Assembly: GCF_014648435.1 (NCBI RefSeq)
Contig: NZ_BMRC01000002.1
Location: 1-64,000 of the forward strand
Length of the DNA: 64,000 nucleotides
Origin: Nonomuraea spiralis
GTDB taxonomy: Bacteria > Actinomycetota > Actinomycetes > Streptosporangiales > Streptosporangiaceae
Direction: 5' to 3'
Of the stretch, positions 33,154 to 41,787 are shown piece by piece (position 1 is the first letter of the stretch; each line of letters starts with the position of its first letter). Position numbers and translations under genes: made by a program. The notes below the pieces were generated by a model, which did no database searches, was not told the origin of the DNA, and saw only the letters and a program-made list of their open reading frames with translations.

Positions 33154-33540
33154 TCACCCTCCCACTAACGGGACGAGCCGGACGAACGACACCACGGGGT
33201 CGAGGGACAGGTCGATCTCCGTGTCGAGGTCCTCGATCTGCCGCTCGCCGGCGAACAGGAGGAACCCGTTACGGCCGAAGGCACGCTCGGCGGCGTCGGC
33301 CTGCCGCTCCCAGTCCAGATGACGCGGGGTGCGCACGCGGGAGCCGTCGAGCTCGGCGTCCGTCGGCCTGACCAGGCCCTGGACGGAGGTCGCCGGGGCG
33401 GCGTTGTGCCGGGCGACCTCCTCCCTGACGCGCAGCCGTACGAGCTCGCGGGCGGTGATGCGGTCGGGCAGGCCGGGCAGGGCGAACTCGGCCAGGGCGC
33501 GCCCGGTCGCGCTCTCGTCGCGGAACATCACTGAGGCCAT
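33154..33540 (-). CDS. Hypothetical protein, 128 aa
   Basis: The ATG at 33540 (MASVMFRDESATGRALAEF) starts a soluble protein with a charged helix (ITARELVRLRVREEVARHN) and a C-terminal segment rich in Asp and Leu that ends SFVRLVPLVGG. No known family or motif is recognised. Third positions are strongly G/C, supporting coding. Its neighbours (MFS carrier and secreted nuclease) give no hint of function. Confidence 0.6.
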   Translation of the reverse strand: MASVMFRDESATGRALAEFALPGLPDRITARELVRLRVREEVARHNAAPATSVQGLVRPTDAELDGSRVRTPRHLDWERQADAAERAFGRNGFLLFAGERQIEDLDTEIDLSLDPVVSFVRLVPLVGG

Positions 33541-33655
33541 GGACGGCACGCTCCTCCGAGGCGTCGGGCGGTCACGCCATTCATAGCAGCGCCGGACGAC
33601 AGAACCCGGCCCGCCCGTGCCTCCCGCCCGCACCCCTGCCGTCCGGCCGGGGTGG

Positions 33656-34372
33656 TCATCGTTCGCAGACGATCCCGTCGCCGTCGCGGTCCTGGTACCA
33701 GGCGTACTCGGGGTCGACGCCGCGGCGGTACGGGCCGTAGCCGGCGGCGTTCGCCTCGGCGCAGGTACGGAAACGCGGGTCGGTGCCGGACGGCGGGGCG
33801 CTCGTGGTGGGCTGTGGGGTCTTGGTGGGGCGCGGGGTCGGGCTCGGGGACGGGGTGGAGCCGGTCGTGTCGCACCTGCCGGACCAGATCCGCAGCCGTT
33901 CCGCTCTGGCCTTGGCCTCGTCCGCCTTGAAGACGGCGATGTATTTGTCGTCCGGCTTGAACAGGACGGCCTTGCCGTAGCCGTAGCGGACCAGGTTGCG
34001 GTTGACGTGTAAGCCCTTGGCGTTCCACACGTAGAAGAGCCGCCGGCCGTAGCGGTCCTTCGGCGTCCTGTCGGCGAGCAGGTACACCGTCGTCCCGAGT
34101 GGCAGGAGCGCCGCCGTACGGGCCGCCGACGCCTTGAACCAGCACTGCCCGCGCTCAGGGGTGTCCGCCTCCAGGAGCTGCACGCGGAACTTCGTGCCGG
34201 CCCGCATGACGTCCACGGTGTCGCCGTCCACGATCTTGACGACGCGGGCGGAGAGCGTCCCCTTGGGGACGGCCGCCGCCCCGGCCGGCGCGCTCACGGA
34301 GACGGCGAGGGCGAGGGGGAACAGGGCGGCCGCGGTGGTGACGATCCTGGCCGTGCTTGCGTTCGGGCGCAT
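33656..34372 (-). CDS. Secreted thermonuclease-like nuclease with excalibur domain
   Basis: A 238-aa protein. A signal peptide (about 1-33) precedes a staphylococcal-nuclease fold: VVKIVDGDTVDV, the Arg in FRVQLLEADTPER and KDRYGRRLFYVW with the second Arg. A Ser/Pro/Thr linker (PSPSPTPRPTKTPQP) leads to a C-terminal excalibur calcium-binding domain, CAEANAAGYG...DRDGDGIVCE. It is probably a secreted, calcium-stimulated nuclease on or outside the wall. It is divergent from the ankyrin-like gene, and the roughly 235-bp gap should hold both promoters. Confidence 0.88.
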   Translation of the reverse strand: MRPNASTARIVTTAAALFPLALAVSVSAPAGAAAVPKGTLSARVVKIVDGDTVDVMRAGTKFRVQLLEADTPERGQCWFKASAARTAALLPLGTTVYLLADRTPKDRYGRRLFYVWNAKGLHVNRNLVRYGYGKAVLFKPDDKYIAVFKADEAKARAERLRIWSGRCDTTGSTPSPSPTPRPTKTPQPTTSAPPSGTDPRFRTCAEANAAGYGPYRRGVDPEYAWYQDRDGDGIVCER

Positions 34373-34607
34373 GGCGTGACTCCAGGGACGGAAGATCCGG
34401 ACGGGAGGAGACGCCCTTGGGTAGACAGAGGTGTACCTCCGGGAGGGAACGGTTATGTCACTCCTGGTCGAGGTGCGGCGACCCTACGTCTAGGGTTTGT
34501 CGGGTCGCCGGTCGAGGCCCCTCCGGCAGCGGCCGGAGTTGTGGAGCGGCCCACGGGGATCACGGTATGCTCGTACTGGTGTTCGAGAACTGCCTCTGGG
34601 GGGTGCC

Positions 34608-35576
34608 GTGGTTGTCACCAAGGAAGCCGGATGGGTGGGGCTGGGCTGGAATGACTGGTCCGACCTGGGCGAGATCCGCGCTCGGCTCGACTCCGGCGCC
34701 GACCCGCATGCGGACCTGTGGCATCAGGGCCCGCCGCTGCACCTCGCGGCCGAGTACGGCTCGCCTGAGGTGATCGCCGAGCTGGCCCGCCGCGTCGGCG
34801 ACGTGGACGCCGTCCACGAAGGGCGCAGCGCGCTCTGGCAGGCCGTGTTCACTAACCGCAGGGACAACGCGCTCGCCCTGGCCGCGGCCGGGGCCGACCC
34901 GTGGCGGCCGATGACGGGCGGCTGGTCGCCAGGGCGGCTCAGCCTGGCCGGGCCCAACCCTGGCCTGTTCTTCCCCTTCCCCCGGGACAAGCCCACGCTG
35001 TCGGAGGCGGAGAACGCGGCCGTGCTGGAGGCCGAGCGGCTGATCGAGGCCCTGGGCGACTTCACGTACGAAGGGCTGGGGCTGGCGTGCGTCGCGGGCA
35101 TCACCGCGGCGGAGGCCGCGCGGCGGCTGGGGGCGGCCGTCGCCGAGGGGGCCGGGATTGACGGGGTCCTCGACGGGCCGTACCCGGGCGAGGGGGTGGG
35201 CCTGGTGGGGGCCACCGACGTGCCGGGCGGGTGCGTGGTCAGCCGGCGCGACGGGTTCGAGGTGGCGGGCGCCGACGTGATCAACCGCCTCTCGGCGGGG
35301 ACCGTCTGCTACGCGCTGATCGCCGACCCGACGAGCGGCGACCGGGGCTGCAGCTCGCGGGACGGCGTGATCGAGGAGTGGGACGCGCATCCGGGTGTCG
35401 GCCTGGTGACGCCGGACAGCTCGGCCGACGAGGTCCTGGCCGCCTTCCTGTACCAGGAGGAGGCGGTCGCCTACGCCTGCGCGTACGCGGGGTTGCGGCT
35501 GACCGACGCCCGGCCCGTGCTCGGACCGCCCGACCTCTGGCTGCGCCTTCCGGCTCGGGGGGACGTCACGGGGTGA
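34608..35576 (+). CDS. Ankyrin-repeat-like protein
   Basis: A 322-aa soluble protein. The N-terminus carries about three ankyrin-type helix pairs: DLGEIRARLDSGADPHADLWHQGPPLHLAAEYGSPEVI and the following SALWQAVFTNRRDNALALAAAGADP. The C-terminal 200 residues form a second domain without a recognised family; several relatives in actinomycetes have this arrangement. The GTG at 34608 follows a run of G at suitable distance. It overlaps the convergent ROK gene by 11 bp. Confidence 0.65.
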   Translation: MVVTKEAGWVGLGWNDWSDLGEIRARLDSGADPHADLWHQGPPLHLAAEYGSPEVIAELARRVGDVDAVHEGRSALWQAVFTNRRDNALALAAAGADPWRPMTGGWSPGRLSLAGPNPGLFFPFPRDKPTLSEAENAAVLEAERLIEALGDFTYEGLGLACVAGITAAEAARRLGAAVAEGAGIDGVLDGPYPGEGVGLVGATDVPGGCVVSRRDGFEVAGADVINRLSAGTVCYALIADPTSGDRGCSSRDGVIEEWDAHPGVGLVTPDSSADEVLAAFLYQEEAVAYACAYAGLRLTDARPVLGPPDLWLRLPARGDVTG

Positions 35577-36669
35577 AAGCGGCCGAGGCGGCGCCCAGCA
35601 CCGCCCCGTGGGGGCCGAGCGTGCTGAGCCTGACCGGGATCGGGCCGAGGCCGGGGGGCGTGTGCCGGCGCACGGCCTCGGTCAACGGGACGGTCAGGAG
35701 GTCGCCGAGGCCGGTGACGCCGCCGCCCAGGACGATCACGTCGGGGTCCAGGAGGGTGGTGGCGGCGGCGATCGACCTGCCCAGGAAGCCCGCGGCCTCG
35801 TGGATCACCTGGAGAGCCACGGGGTCGGCGGTCCCGGCCAGGTCGCGCAGGTCGGCGGCGGTGCCGCCGCGGGCGCGGTAGGCGGCCAGGATCGCCGGGC
35901 CCGCCGCGTACGCCTCCAGGTGACCGGCCGCCCCGCACGGACACGGGCGAGCCGTGTCGATATCGGTGCCGGTGCTCGGGCCGGTGGCTGCGTGAGTGGT
36001 GGGGAAGAGGGCCGGGGTGTGGCCGAGGGAGCCTGCCATGCCGTAGCGGCCTCGAAGCAGTTCGCCGTCCCGTACGAGTGCGCCGCCGACGCCGGTGCCG
36101 ATCGTGAGGACCAGGGCCAGGCGGCTGCCCTTGGCCGCGCCGTGCCGGGCCTCCCCGAGCCCCCAGGCGTGTACGTCGTTGAGCACCGTCACCGGCAGGC
36201 CGAGTCGGTCGGCGAAGGCGGTGGTCAGGTCGGTGCCCCGCCAGCCGGGCAGGGCGTCGGTGGCGTGCGTGACCACGCCCTTCGCGTCGACCGTCCCCGC
36301 GCTGCCCACGCCGCAGGCGACGACGTCCATGCCGGCGGCGCGGGCCTGGGCGAGCCGGTCCGCGGCCAGGTCCAGCGCGGCGGCCAGCACAGCCGCCGCA
36401 CCCCCCTCGGCAGGCGTCCGGACCCGAGCGAAAAGACAGACCCCCGCCCCAGGAGAACCCGAGGAGGGAGATCCCGGGGACGCGGTGGTCGGGGAGGCGG
36501 ATCCCGGCCTCGTGGTGCCCGAGGTCACGGATCCTGGGGTAGTGGATCCCGGAGGTGTGGGGGCTGGGAGCTGTGTGGTTGGGATCAGGGCGGCGGCGGT
36601 TTTGGTGCCGCCTATGTCGATGCCGAGCACGGCCCGGACGCCGCCGCCCGCGTACGCCCGGGACGTCAT
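35566..36669 (-). CDS. ROK-family sugar kinase with Ser/Pro/Thr insert
   Basis: A 367-aa protein. The ATP phosphate loop is GIDIGGTKTAAAL (16-28), the sugar region GVGSAGTVDAKG, then LNDVHAWGLGEARHG and LTIGTGVGGALV, with the zinc motif PCPCGAAGHLEAY (the second-last Cys is His). Residues 31-76 are an insert of T/P/S/G (PAPTPPGSTTPGSVTSGTTR...) not found in typical members of about 310 aa. The ATGA overlap with the NanE gene upstream suggests an N-acetylmannosamine kinase working on the same sugar. Confidence 0.83.
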   Translation of the reverse strand: MTSRAYAGGGVRAVLGIDIGGTKTAAALIPTTQLPAPTPPGSTTPGSVTSGTTRPGSASPTTASPGSPSSGSPGAGVCLFARVRTPAEGGAAAVLAAALDLAADRLAQARAAGMDVVACGVGSAGTVDAKGVVTHATDALPGWRGTDLTTAFADRLGLPVTVLNDVHAWGLGEARHGAAKGSRLALVLTIGTGVGGALVRDGELLRGRYGMAGSLGHTPALFPTTHAATGPSTGTDIDTARPCPCGAAGHLEAYAAGPAILAAYRARGGTAADLRDLAGTADPVALQVIHEAAGFLGRSIAAATTLLDPDVIVLGGGVTGLGDLLTVPLTEAVRRHTPPGLGPIPVRLSTLGPHGAVLGAASAAFTP

Positions 36670-37355
36670 CGGCGGCTTCCGGCCGGGGTGGCCGCGGTGA
36701 GGTGGCGGGTGATGGCGAGCGGGTCGGTGATCGCGCCGCCGATCACCACGGACCAGGCCCCTCGCGCGAACGCCTCCGCCACGTGTTCCGGCGTACGCAG
36801 CCGCCCTTCGGCGACCATACGGATCCCCAGGGCGGCGAGCTCCCCGACGAGGGCGAGGTCGGGCTCGGGACCGGAAGCAAGGGTGTACGGGGTGTAGCCC
36901 GACAGGGTGGTCGAGACCAGCGCCGCGCCGCGTTCCCAGGCCCGCACCCCCTCCTCCGCCGTCGAGACGTCGGCCATGACCGGCACCCCCAGCTCCCGGC
37001 GTACCCGCTCGACCAGCCCCGGCAGGTCGCCCGCCGAAGGTTCGGCCTCCGCCGTGACCTCCAGGGCGACCAGGTCGGCCCCGGCCCGCACCAGCTCCTC
37101 GCACAGCGCGAAGGAGGGCGTGATGAGGGGCCGGGCGTGCGGCCGGGGCACCTTGGCCAGGCCGATGAGCGGCAGGCCGGTGACGGCCTTGACCGCGCGG
37201 ACGTCCTCGGGCCCGTTCACCCGCAGTCCGGCCGCGCCGCCCAGCTCGGCGCACCTGGCGAGGAGCACGATGGCACGCGGGTCGCGCAGCGGATGGCCCT
37301 CGGGCGCCTGGCAGCTCACCACCAACCCGCCTTCGATCGCGGTCACCACGTCCAT
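36666..37355 (-). CDS. nanE: N-acetylmannosamine-6-phosphate 2-epimerase
   Basis: A 229-aa TIM-barrel enzyme converting ManNAc-6-phosphate into GlcNAc-6-phosphate. Typical motifs are GGLVVSCQAPEGHPL, AAGLRVNG, PLIGLAKVPRP, ADVSTAEEG and the phosphate-binding VVIGGAITDP. The start at ATG 37355 fits the family. Overlap with the kinase gene and the opposite GntR regulator show a sialic-acid/ManNAc use operon. The lyase and transporter genes are not in this window. Confidence 0.88.
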   Translation of the reverse strand: MDVVTAIEGGLVVSCQAPEGHPLRDPRAIVLLARCAELGGAAGLRVNGPEDVRAVKAVTGLPLIGLAKVPRPHARPLITPSFALCEELVRAGADLVALEVTAEAEPSAGDLPGLVERVRRELGVPVMADVSTAEEGVRAWERGAALVSTTLSGYTPYTLASGPEPDLALVGELAALGIRMVAEGRLRTPEHVAEAFARGAWSVVIGGAITDPLAITRHLTAATPAGSRR

Positions 37356-37356
37356 C

Positions 37357-37434
37357 TGGTACAGCCCAATCTGTCGACAGCGAGGTAGCGAGGCAGCAGC
37401 CCACCTCCAGGTTGCCCGATTGGTATAGCCCAAT
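37357..37434. promoter_or_regulatory. Two near-identical operator copies between nanE and the GntR gene
   Basis: TGGTACAGCCCAAT (37357-37370) and TGGTATAGCCCAAT (37421-37434) differ at one base and lie 64 bp apart. The second extends to the dyad ATTGG-TATAGC-CCAAT (37419-37434). This T-G-G-T-A/T-A type sequence resembles sites bound by HutC-subfamily GntR proteins. The regulator next door probably binds both, controlling nanE and itself. Confidence 0.6.
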
Positions 37435-37480
37435 TACGATCGGAGCGTCAAGAGCGCACCCCTGACCGAGGACGACCCCC

Positions 37481-38176
37481 GTGACGAAGATCGGCCGGCT
37501 CAGAGACCACCTGCTCACGCTCATCGAGACCGAGTTGCGGCCGGGCGAGCGGCTGCCCGCCGAGCGCGAACTCGCCGAGGAGTTCGGGGTGAGCAGGCTG
37601 ACCGTGCGCAGGGCGGTCGACCGGCTGGAGACCGACCAGCGGGTCTACCGGGTGCAGGGCGCGGGCACGTTCGTCGCCCATCGGAGCATCACCAAGACGA
37701 TCGAGCTGACGTCGTTCAGCGAGGACATGCGGGGCAGGGGGCTGGAGCCGGGGTCACGGCTGCTGGAGGCGGCCGAGGTGCCCGCGGGGGCCCGCGTCGG
37801 GCAGGCGCTCGGGATCAGCCCGGCCGACGCCGTCGTACGGCTGTGCCGGGTGCGGACGGCCGACGGTTCGCCGATGTGCCTGGAGCGGGCGCACGTGCCG
37901 GCCGCGCTCGTGCCCGGACTGCTCGACCGGCCGCTCGGCGGGTCGTTGTACGAGGTGCTGGCGGGCGCGTACCGGATCAGGCTGGAGCGGGCCGAGCAGT
38001 CGATCAGGGCCACGGTGCTGGAGCCCGAGGAGGCCGGGCTGCTGGGCGCGGCCCCGCTGTCCCCCGCGCTGCTGGTCGAGCGGGTGGCCTACGACCAGCG
38101 GGGGAGGGCGGTGGAGGCGGCCAAGTCGATCTACCGCGGCGACCGCTACTCCTACGAGATCGACGTCCGCCGCTGA
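37481..38176 (+). CDS. GntR-family (HutC/UTRA) transcriptional regulator
   Basis: A 231-aa regulator. The winged HTH is clear (RLPAERELAEEFGVSRLTVRRAVDRLE, then RVQGAGTFVA), followed by a UTRA effector domain (ITKTIELTSFSEDMRGRGLEPG; LYEVLAGAYRIRLERAEQSI). UTRA domains bind amino-sugar phosphates. Divergent from nanE and the ROK kinase, it is their likely repressor. The GTG at 37481 is the first start that gives a normal N-terminus. Confidence 0.9.
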   Translation: MTKIGRLRDHLLTLIETELRPGERLPAERELAEEFGVSRLTVRRAVDRLETDQRVYRVQGAGTFVAHRSITKTIELTSFSEDMRGRGLEPGSRLLEAAEVPAGARVGQALGISPADAVVRLCRVRTADGSPMCLERAHVPAALVPGLLDRPLGGSLYEVLAGAYRIRLERAEQSIRATVLEPEEAGLLGAAPLSPALLVERVAYDQRGRAVEAAKSIYRGDRYSYEIDVRR

Positions 38177-38281
38177 CCGCCCGCCCGTACGGGACCGCGG
38201 GCCGAGGCTCGTGGCCGGGTGGGCCGGGCGCCTAGTTGGCGTGAGGCAGGTGGCGGCGGAAGCCGCCGTATCCGTTGGTGT

Positions 38282-38587
38282 TCATCCGCGGGTGTCCACC
38301 CAGACGCTCACGGTGGTGTGCGCCGTGATACCGGTGTAGGAGGTCTGCCCGGCCGGCACCCACGGCCCCTCGATCGCGATCAGGCCGACCTCGGGCAGGA
38401 AGTGGCGCTGGATCACGTGGATGCGGTGCTCGCCGGTGCCGCTCGGGCAGTAGCTCGTGGCCCAGCGCTCGCCCGTGTTGAGTTGGTACGTACAGCCCGT
38501 GGGGGCGGCGGAGGCGGCCGGGGCGGTCAGCAGCACCACCCCCGTGGTCAGCGCCGCGCAGCCGGCGGCCCATCTTCTCGCGTTCAT
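38282..38587 (-). CDS. Small secreted protein, 101 aa
   Basis: A signal peptide (MNARRWAAGCAALTTGVVLL... with A-S-A cleavage near residue 27) precedes a roughly 74-aa mature part with two Cys (GCTYQLN and SYCPSG) that could form a disulfide. The mature part looks beta-rich. No family is recognised. A perfect palindrome lies 40 nt upstream of the start and probably controls expression. Confidence 0.65.
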   Translation of the reverse strand: MNARRWAAGCAALTTGVVLLTAPAASAAPTGCTYQLNTGERWATSYCPSGTGEHRIHVIQRHFLPEVGLIAIEGPWVPAGQTSYTGITAHTTVSVWVDTRG

Positions 38588-38626
38588 GCGGAGGCTCCTC
38601 GGAGGTGTACGCGCGGCGAGAATTGC

Positions 38627-38643
38627 TTAGGAAAGTTTCCTAA
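38627..38643. promoter_or_regulatory. Perfect palindrome TTAGGAAAGTTTCCTAA upstream of secreted protein gene
   Basis: Eight-base arms around a central G. It overlaps an A/T-rich stretch (TATATTTA on the minus strand) that could be the -10 region. Similar TAGGAAA-TTTCCTA elements precede genes for secreted hydrolases in other actinomycetes as far as I recall. A repressor site is the likely role. Confidence 0.6.
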
Positions 38644-38677
38644 ATATAAGCGCCGGGACGCCGGACCGTCAACGAGT

Positions 38678-39655
38678 TCACCACCGCCCGTGGACCTGGG
38701 GCCGGATCAGCTCGTCGTACACCGACCGCACGGCCTCCAGCGTCTCCGGCGGCAGCGGGGCCAGGCCGGCGGCGGCCGCGTTGGACCTCGCCTGGCCGGG
38801 GTTGCGCGCGCCCGGGATGACGACGGAGACGCCGGGCTGGTCGAGGATCCAGCGCAGCGCGAACTGGGCCATGGCCGCCCCCTCAGGCACGAGCCCGGCC
38901 AGCTTGCGGACCGCCTCCAGCCCGGTGCCGAAGTCCACGCCGGAGAAGGTCTCGCCCACGTCGAACGACTCGCCGCGCCGGTTGTAGGTGCGGTGGTCGT
39001 CGGGCGCGAACACGGTGTGCTCGTCGTAGCGGCCCGACAGCAGGCCGCTGGCCAGCGGGACGCGGGCGATGACGCCCACCCCGGCCGCGCGGGCGGCGGG
39101 CAGGACCCGCTCCAGCGGCTTGAGCCGGAAGGCGTTGAGGATGATCTGCACGGTCGCCACGCCCGGCCTGGCGATGGCGGTCAGCGCCTCCTCGCAGGTC
39201 TCCACGCTGACGCCGTACGCCGCGATCTTCTTCTCGGCGACCAGCGTGTCCAGGGCGTCGAAGACGGCGTCGGAGGAGTAGACGGGGGTGGGCGGGCAGT
39301 GGAGCTGGACCAGGTCGAGGGTGTCCACGTCCAGGTTGCGCCGGGAGCGTTCGTTCCAGGCCCGGAAGTTGTCCATCACGTAGCTGGCCGGGACCTGCGC
39401 CGCCCTGCGGCCCATCTTGGTGGCCACGGTGATCCCGGGGCGGGTCCTGGCGAAACGGCCGACGATCTGCTCGCTGCGGCCGTCGCCGTAGACGTCGGCG
39501 GTGTCGACGAAGGTGACGCCCGCGTCGACGGCCGCGTCCAGGGTGGCGAACGCCTCGTCCTCGCTCACCTCGCCCCAGTCGGCGCCGAGCTGCCAGGCGC
39601 CGAGGCCCACGACGCCCACCTGGCGTCCCGTACGTCCGAGTGTGCGGTGCTCCAT
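38678..39655 (-). CDS. Aldo/keto reductase
   Basis: A 325-aa TIM-barrel oxidoreductase of the YghZ/Tas-like branch. The catalytic tetrad is complete: Asp and Tyr in FVDTADVYGDGRSE, Lys in VATKMG and His in VQLHCP. The NADPH-binding end is IPGARNPGQARSN. It should reduce an aldehyde or ketone with NADPH; the substrate is not evident. The ATG at 39655 gives a typical start (MEHRTLGRTGRQVG). Confidence 0.88.
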   Translation of the reverse strand: MEHRTLGRTGRQVGVVGLGAWQLGADWGEVSEDEAFATLDAAVDAGVTFVDTADVYGDGRSEQIVGRFARTRPGITVATKMGRRAAQVPASYVMDNFRAWNERSRRNLDVDTLDLVQLHCPPTPVYSSDAVFDALDTLVAEKKIAAYGVSVETCEEALTAIARPGVATVQIILNAFRLKPLERVLPAARAAGVGVIARVPLASGLLSGRYDEHTVFAPDDHRTYNRRGESFDVGETFSGVDFGTGLEAVRKLAGLVPEGAAMAQFALRWILDQPGVSVVIPGARNPGQARSNAAAAGLAPLPPETLEAVRSVYDELIRPQVHGRW

Positions 39656-39741
39656 GCTGTATGTCCGTTCCTCTGGTTCCTGCGACCAGTGTCCCGGACG
39701 GGGAGGGATGGGCGCGCCGCGCGGACGCGCCCGTACGGCCC

Positions 39742-41679
39742 TCAGCGGGGCCGGTAGCAGCAGCGCACCCCGGTGTGCACGGTGGCCCGCAGCTCTTCCC
39801 CCAGCACCCGGTCGGCGGCCGAGACGCGGGAGATCGCCCGCCGGATCGCCTTCCCGACCGCGATCCGCGCGCGCTCCTCCGTGCCCGTGAACGGCCGCGC
39901 CCGCCCGCCGATCCCGGTCGCCGCCGTCAGCTCGGCCACCAGCCACTCGCGCTCCAGCCGCAGCGCGGCGGCCCGTTCGATGTCGTTCATCGCCTCCAGC
40001 TCGTCGATCTCGGCCTGTAGTTCGCTCAGCCGCTGCCGGTAGGTCTCCCTGGCCTGGTCGTCGAGCAGGGGTTGCGCCGAGGCGGGCTCGCTCTCCTGCG
40101 CCGCCGCCCCCGCGGCCAGGTCGGCGGCCAGGATCTCGCGCCCCGGATTGGCGATCAGGGTCGCGAGGTGCTGCATGCCGACGCTGTGCTCGACCACCAC
40201 CAGCCGTCCGGCCTGCTCCACCTGCCAGTGCCGCCCGTGCCGGCGCAGCCGGAACGTCCCGTGCGCCGCGCTCGCCCTGCCGACCACGGCCGGCAGCACC
40301 ATACCGAGATCCCTGGCCTCCTGGGCGGCGGTGCTCTGCGCGGCGCGCGCCGCCTTGTCGTGCGGCCCGTCGCGCAGCGCGAGCGCCTGGCCGAGCCGCC
40401 AGCGCGACAACGTCGCGGCGGGCCAGTGGCCGAGCGCGAGGTTGGCCCGCACCGCCTCGCCCAGGTGTTCGGCGGCGAGGTCCACGTCGCCCGTGGTGAG
40501 GGCGGCCATGCCGAGGCTGTGGTGCACCGAGCCGAAGCAGACCACACCCAGGCTGGCGATCACCGGCAGCCCGGCGAAGGGCCGCAGCAGCGCGTACGCC
40601 TCGGCGGCGGTGCCGGCGTCCTGGAGCAGGTGGGCGGTCTCGGCCACGCAGTACATCGAGAACAACCACGAGCTCGACCTCGGCAGGTCGGCCAGGTCCC
40701 GGCCGCGCAGCCGGGCCAGGTGACCGGCGGCCAGCCGGCGGTCGCCCGAGGTGGCCGCGGCCAGCGCGAAGCCCGCCAGGTAGGAGTTGTCGATCGGGCT
40801 GAGCGTGGGCGAGCTGACCAGGTCGGTCAGCACCGGCAGCAGCTCGGCCACGCGGCCCTGGTACCAGCGGACGGCGGCGATCTGGCCGCCGTACCAGCCG
40901 GTCGCGTCCATGTCGCCGGCCTTGACGCCGCGTTCGAAGCAGTCGCCGGCCATCTTCTCCGCCTGGTCGAACAGGCCCGCCCTGATCGTCAGCATCACCC
41001 TGATCACGTCGACCACGAACCCGACCGCCAGGTGGTCATGCTCGGCCAGCAGGCCCTGCAACTCCTCCAGGCAGCGGCCGGCGTGCGGGTCGGCGGCCAG
41101 GTGGAGATCGACCGTCCGCCACAGCAGGCCCATCAGCAGGTCGCCTCTGCGGCCGGTGACCGGCGCCTGGCCGATCAGCTCCCTGGCCAGCTCCAGCCGT
41201 AGCGGCCCGTGCTCCGGGCCGAGCAGGCAGTGGTGGGCCAGGCTCAGCGCCTCGGCCAGCGCCGTCGGATCGCCCGCGTTCCTGGCCCGCGCGACGAGCC
41301 GCAGGATCGCCTCGTGCCCGCCCGCGCCGTAGTCCTCCTCCCCGGTCATCCTGATGCGCAGCCGCAGCGCCAGCGACGAGTACGGATCGACCAGCGACAA
41401 CGCGTGCCGCTGACGCGCCCGTACCATCTCCGACTCCGCGCACGTGCGATGCTCCTGCACCCACACCCCGCCCTGGCCGAGCGCGGCCCTGGCCAGCGCC
41501 GGCACGTCGCCGCACGACTCGGCCTGCCGGTAGGCCGAGTCGAACCAGCGCCTGGCGGTCTGCAGATCCCCGTTCACGTACAGGGCGCGCTCTCCGAGTA
41601 CGAGTGCGAGCCTGATGTCCGGATACGAGGGCAGACGTACCCCCAGTTCCTCTAAAACGCCCACGGTTTCCGTCCCCAT
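39742..41679 (-). CDS. Large TPR-like helical protein resembling C-terminal part of LuxR/SARP-type ATPases
   Basis: A 645-aa all-helical protein. The first 450 residues are TPR-like repeats (ALGQGGVWVQEHRTCAESEM and similar). The C-terminus has a wing-like segment (WQVEQAGRLVVVEHSVGMQHLATLI), a charged coiled coil (LSELQAEIDELEAMNDIERA) and a conserved tail (RIAVGKAIRRAISRVSAAD). I know this layout from the C-terminal halves of multidomain AfsR/MalT-like proteins; here the N-terminal HTH and NTPase are absent, so it may be a stand-alone sensor or a truncated derivative. The ATG at 41679 is the first in-frame start. Confidence 0.6.
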   Translation of the reverse strand: MGTETVGVLEELGVRLPSYPDIRLALVLGERALYVNGDLQTARRWFDSAYRQAESCGDVPALARAALGQGGVWVQEHRTCAESEMVRARQRHALSLVDPYSSLALRLRIRMTGEEDYGAGGHEAILRLVARARNAGDPTALAEALSLAHHCLLGPEHGPLRLELARELIGQAPVTGRRGDLLMGLLWRTVDLHLAADPHAGRCLEELQGLLAEHDHLAVGFVVDVIRVMLTIRAGLFDQAEKMAGDCFERGVKAGDMDATGWYGGQIAAVRWYQGRVAELLPVLTDLVSSPTLSPIDNSYLAGFALAAATSGDRRLAAGHLARLRGRDLADLPRSSSWLFSMYCVAETAHLLQDAGTAAEAYALLRPFAGLPVIASLGVVCFGSVHHSLGMAALTTGDVDLAAEHLGEAVRANLALGHWPAATLSRWRLGQALALRDGPHDKAARAAQSTAAQEARDLGMVLPAVVGRASAAHGTFRLRRHGRHWQVEQAGRLVVVEHSVGMQHLATLIANPGREILAADLAAGAAAQESEPASAQPLLDDQARETYRQRLSELQAEIDELEAMNDIERAAALRLEREWLVAELTAATGIGGRARPFTGTEERARIAVGKAIRRAISRVSAADRVLGEELRATVHTGVRCCYRPR

Positions 41680-41787
41680 TCGGTCAACTGGGCTGAGCGT
41701 TCAGACGGTTCCCCGAATACCGTTCTGCTGGTACCACGTACCGGGGCGGTGGACGGTTCAACCAAATCCGGTGGCTACCCTGTGCGC

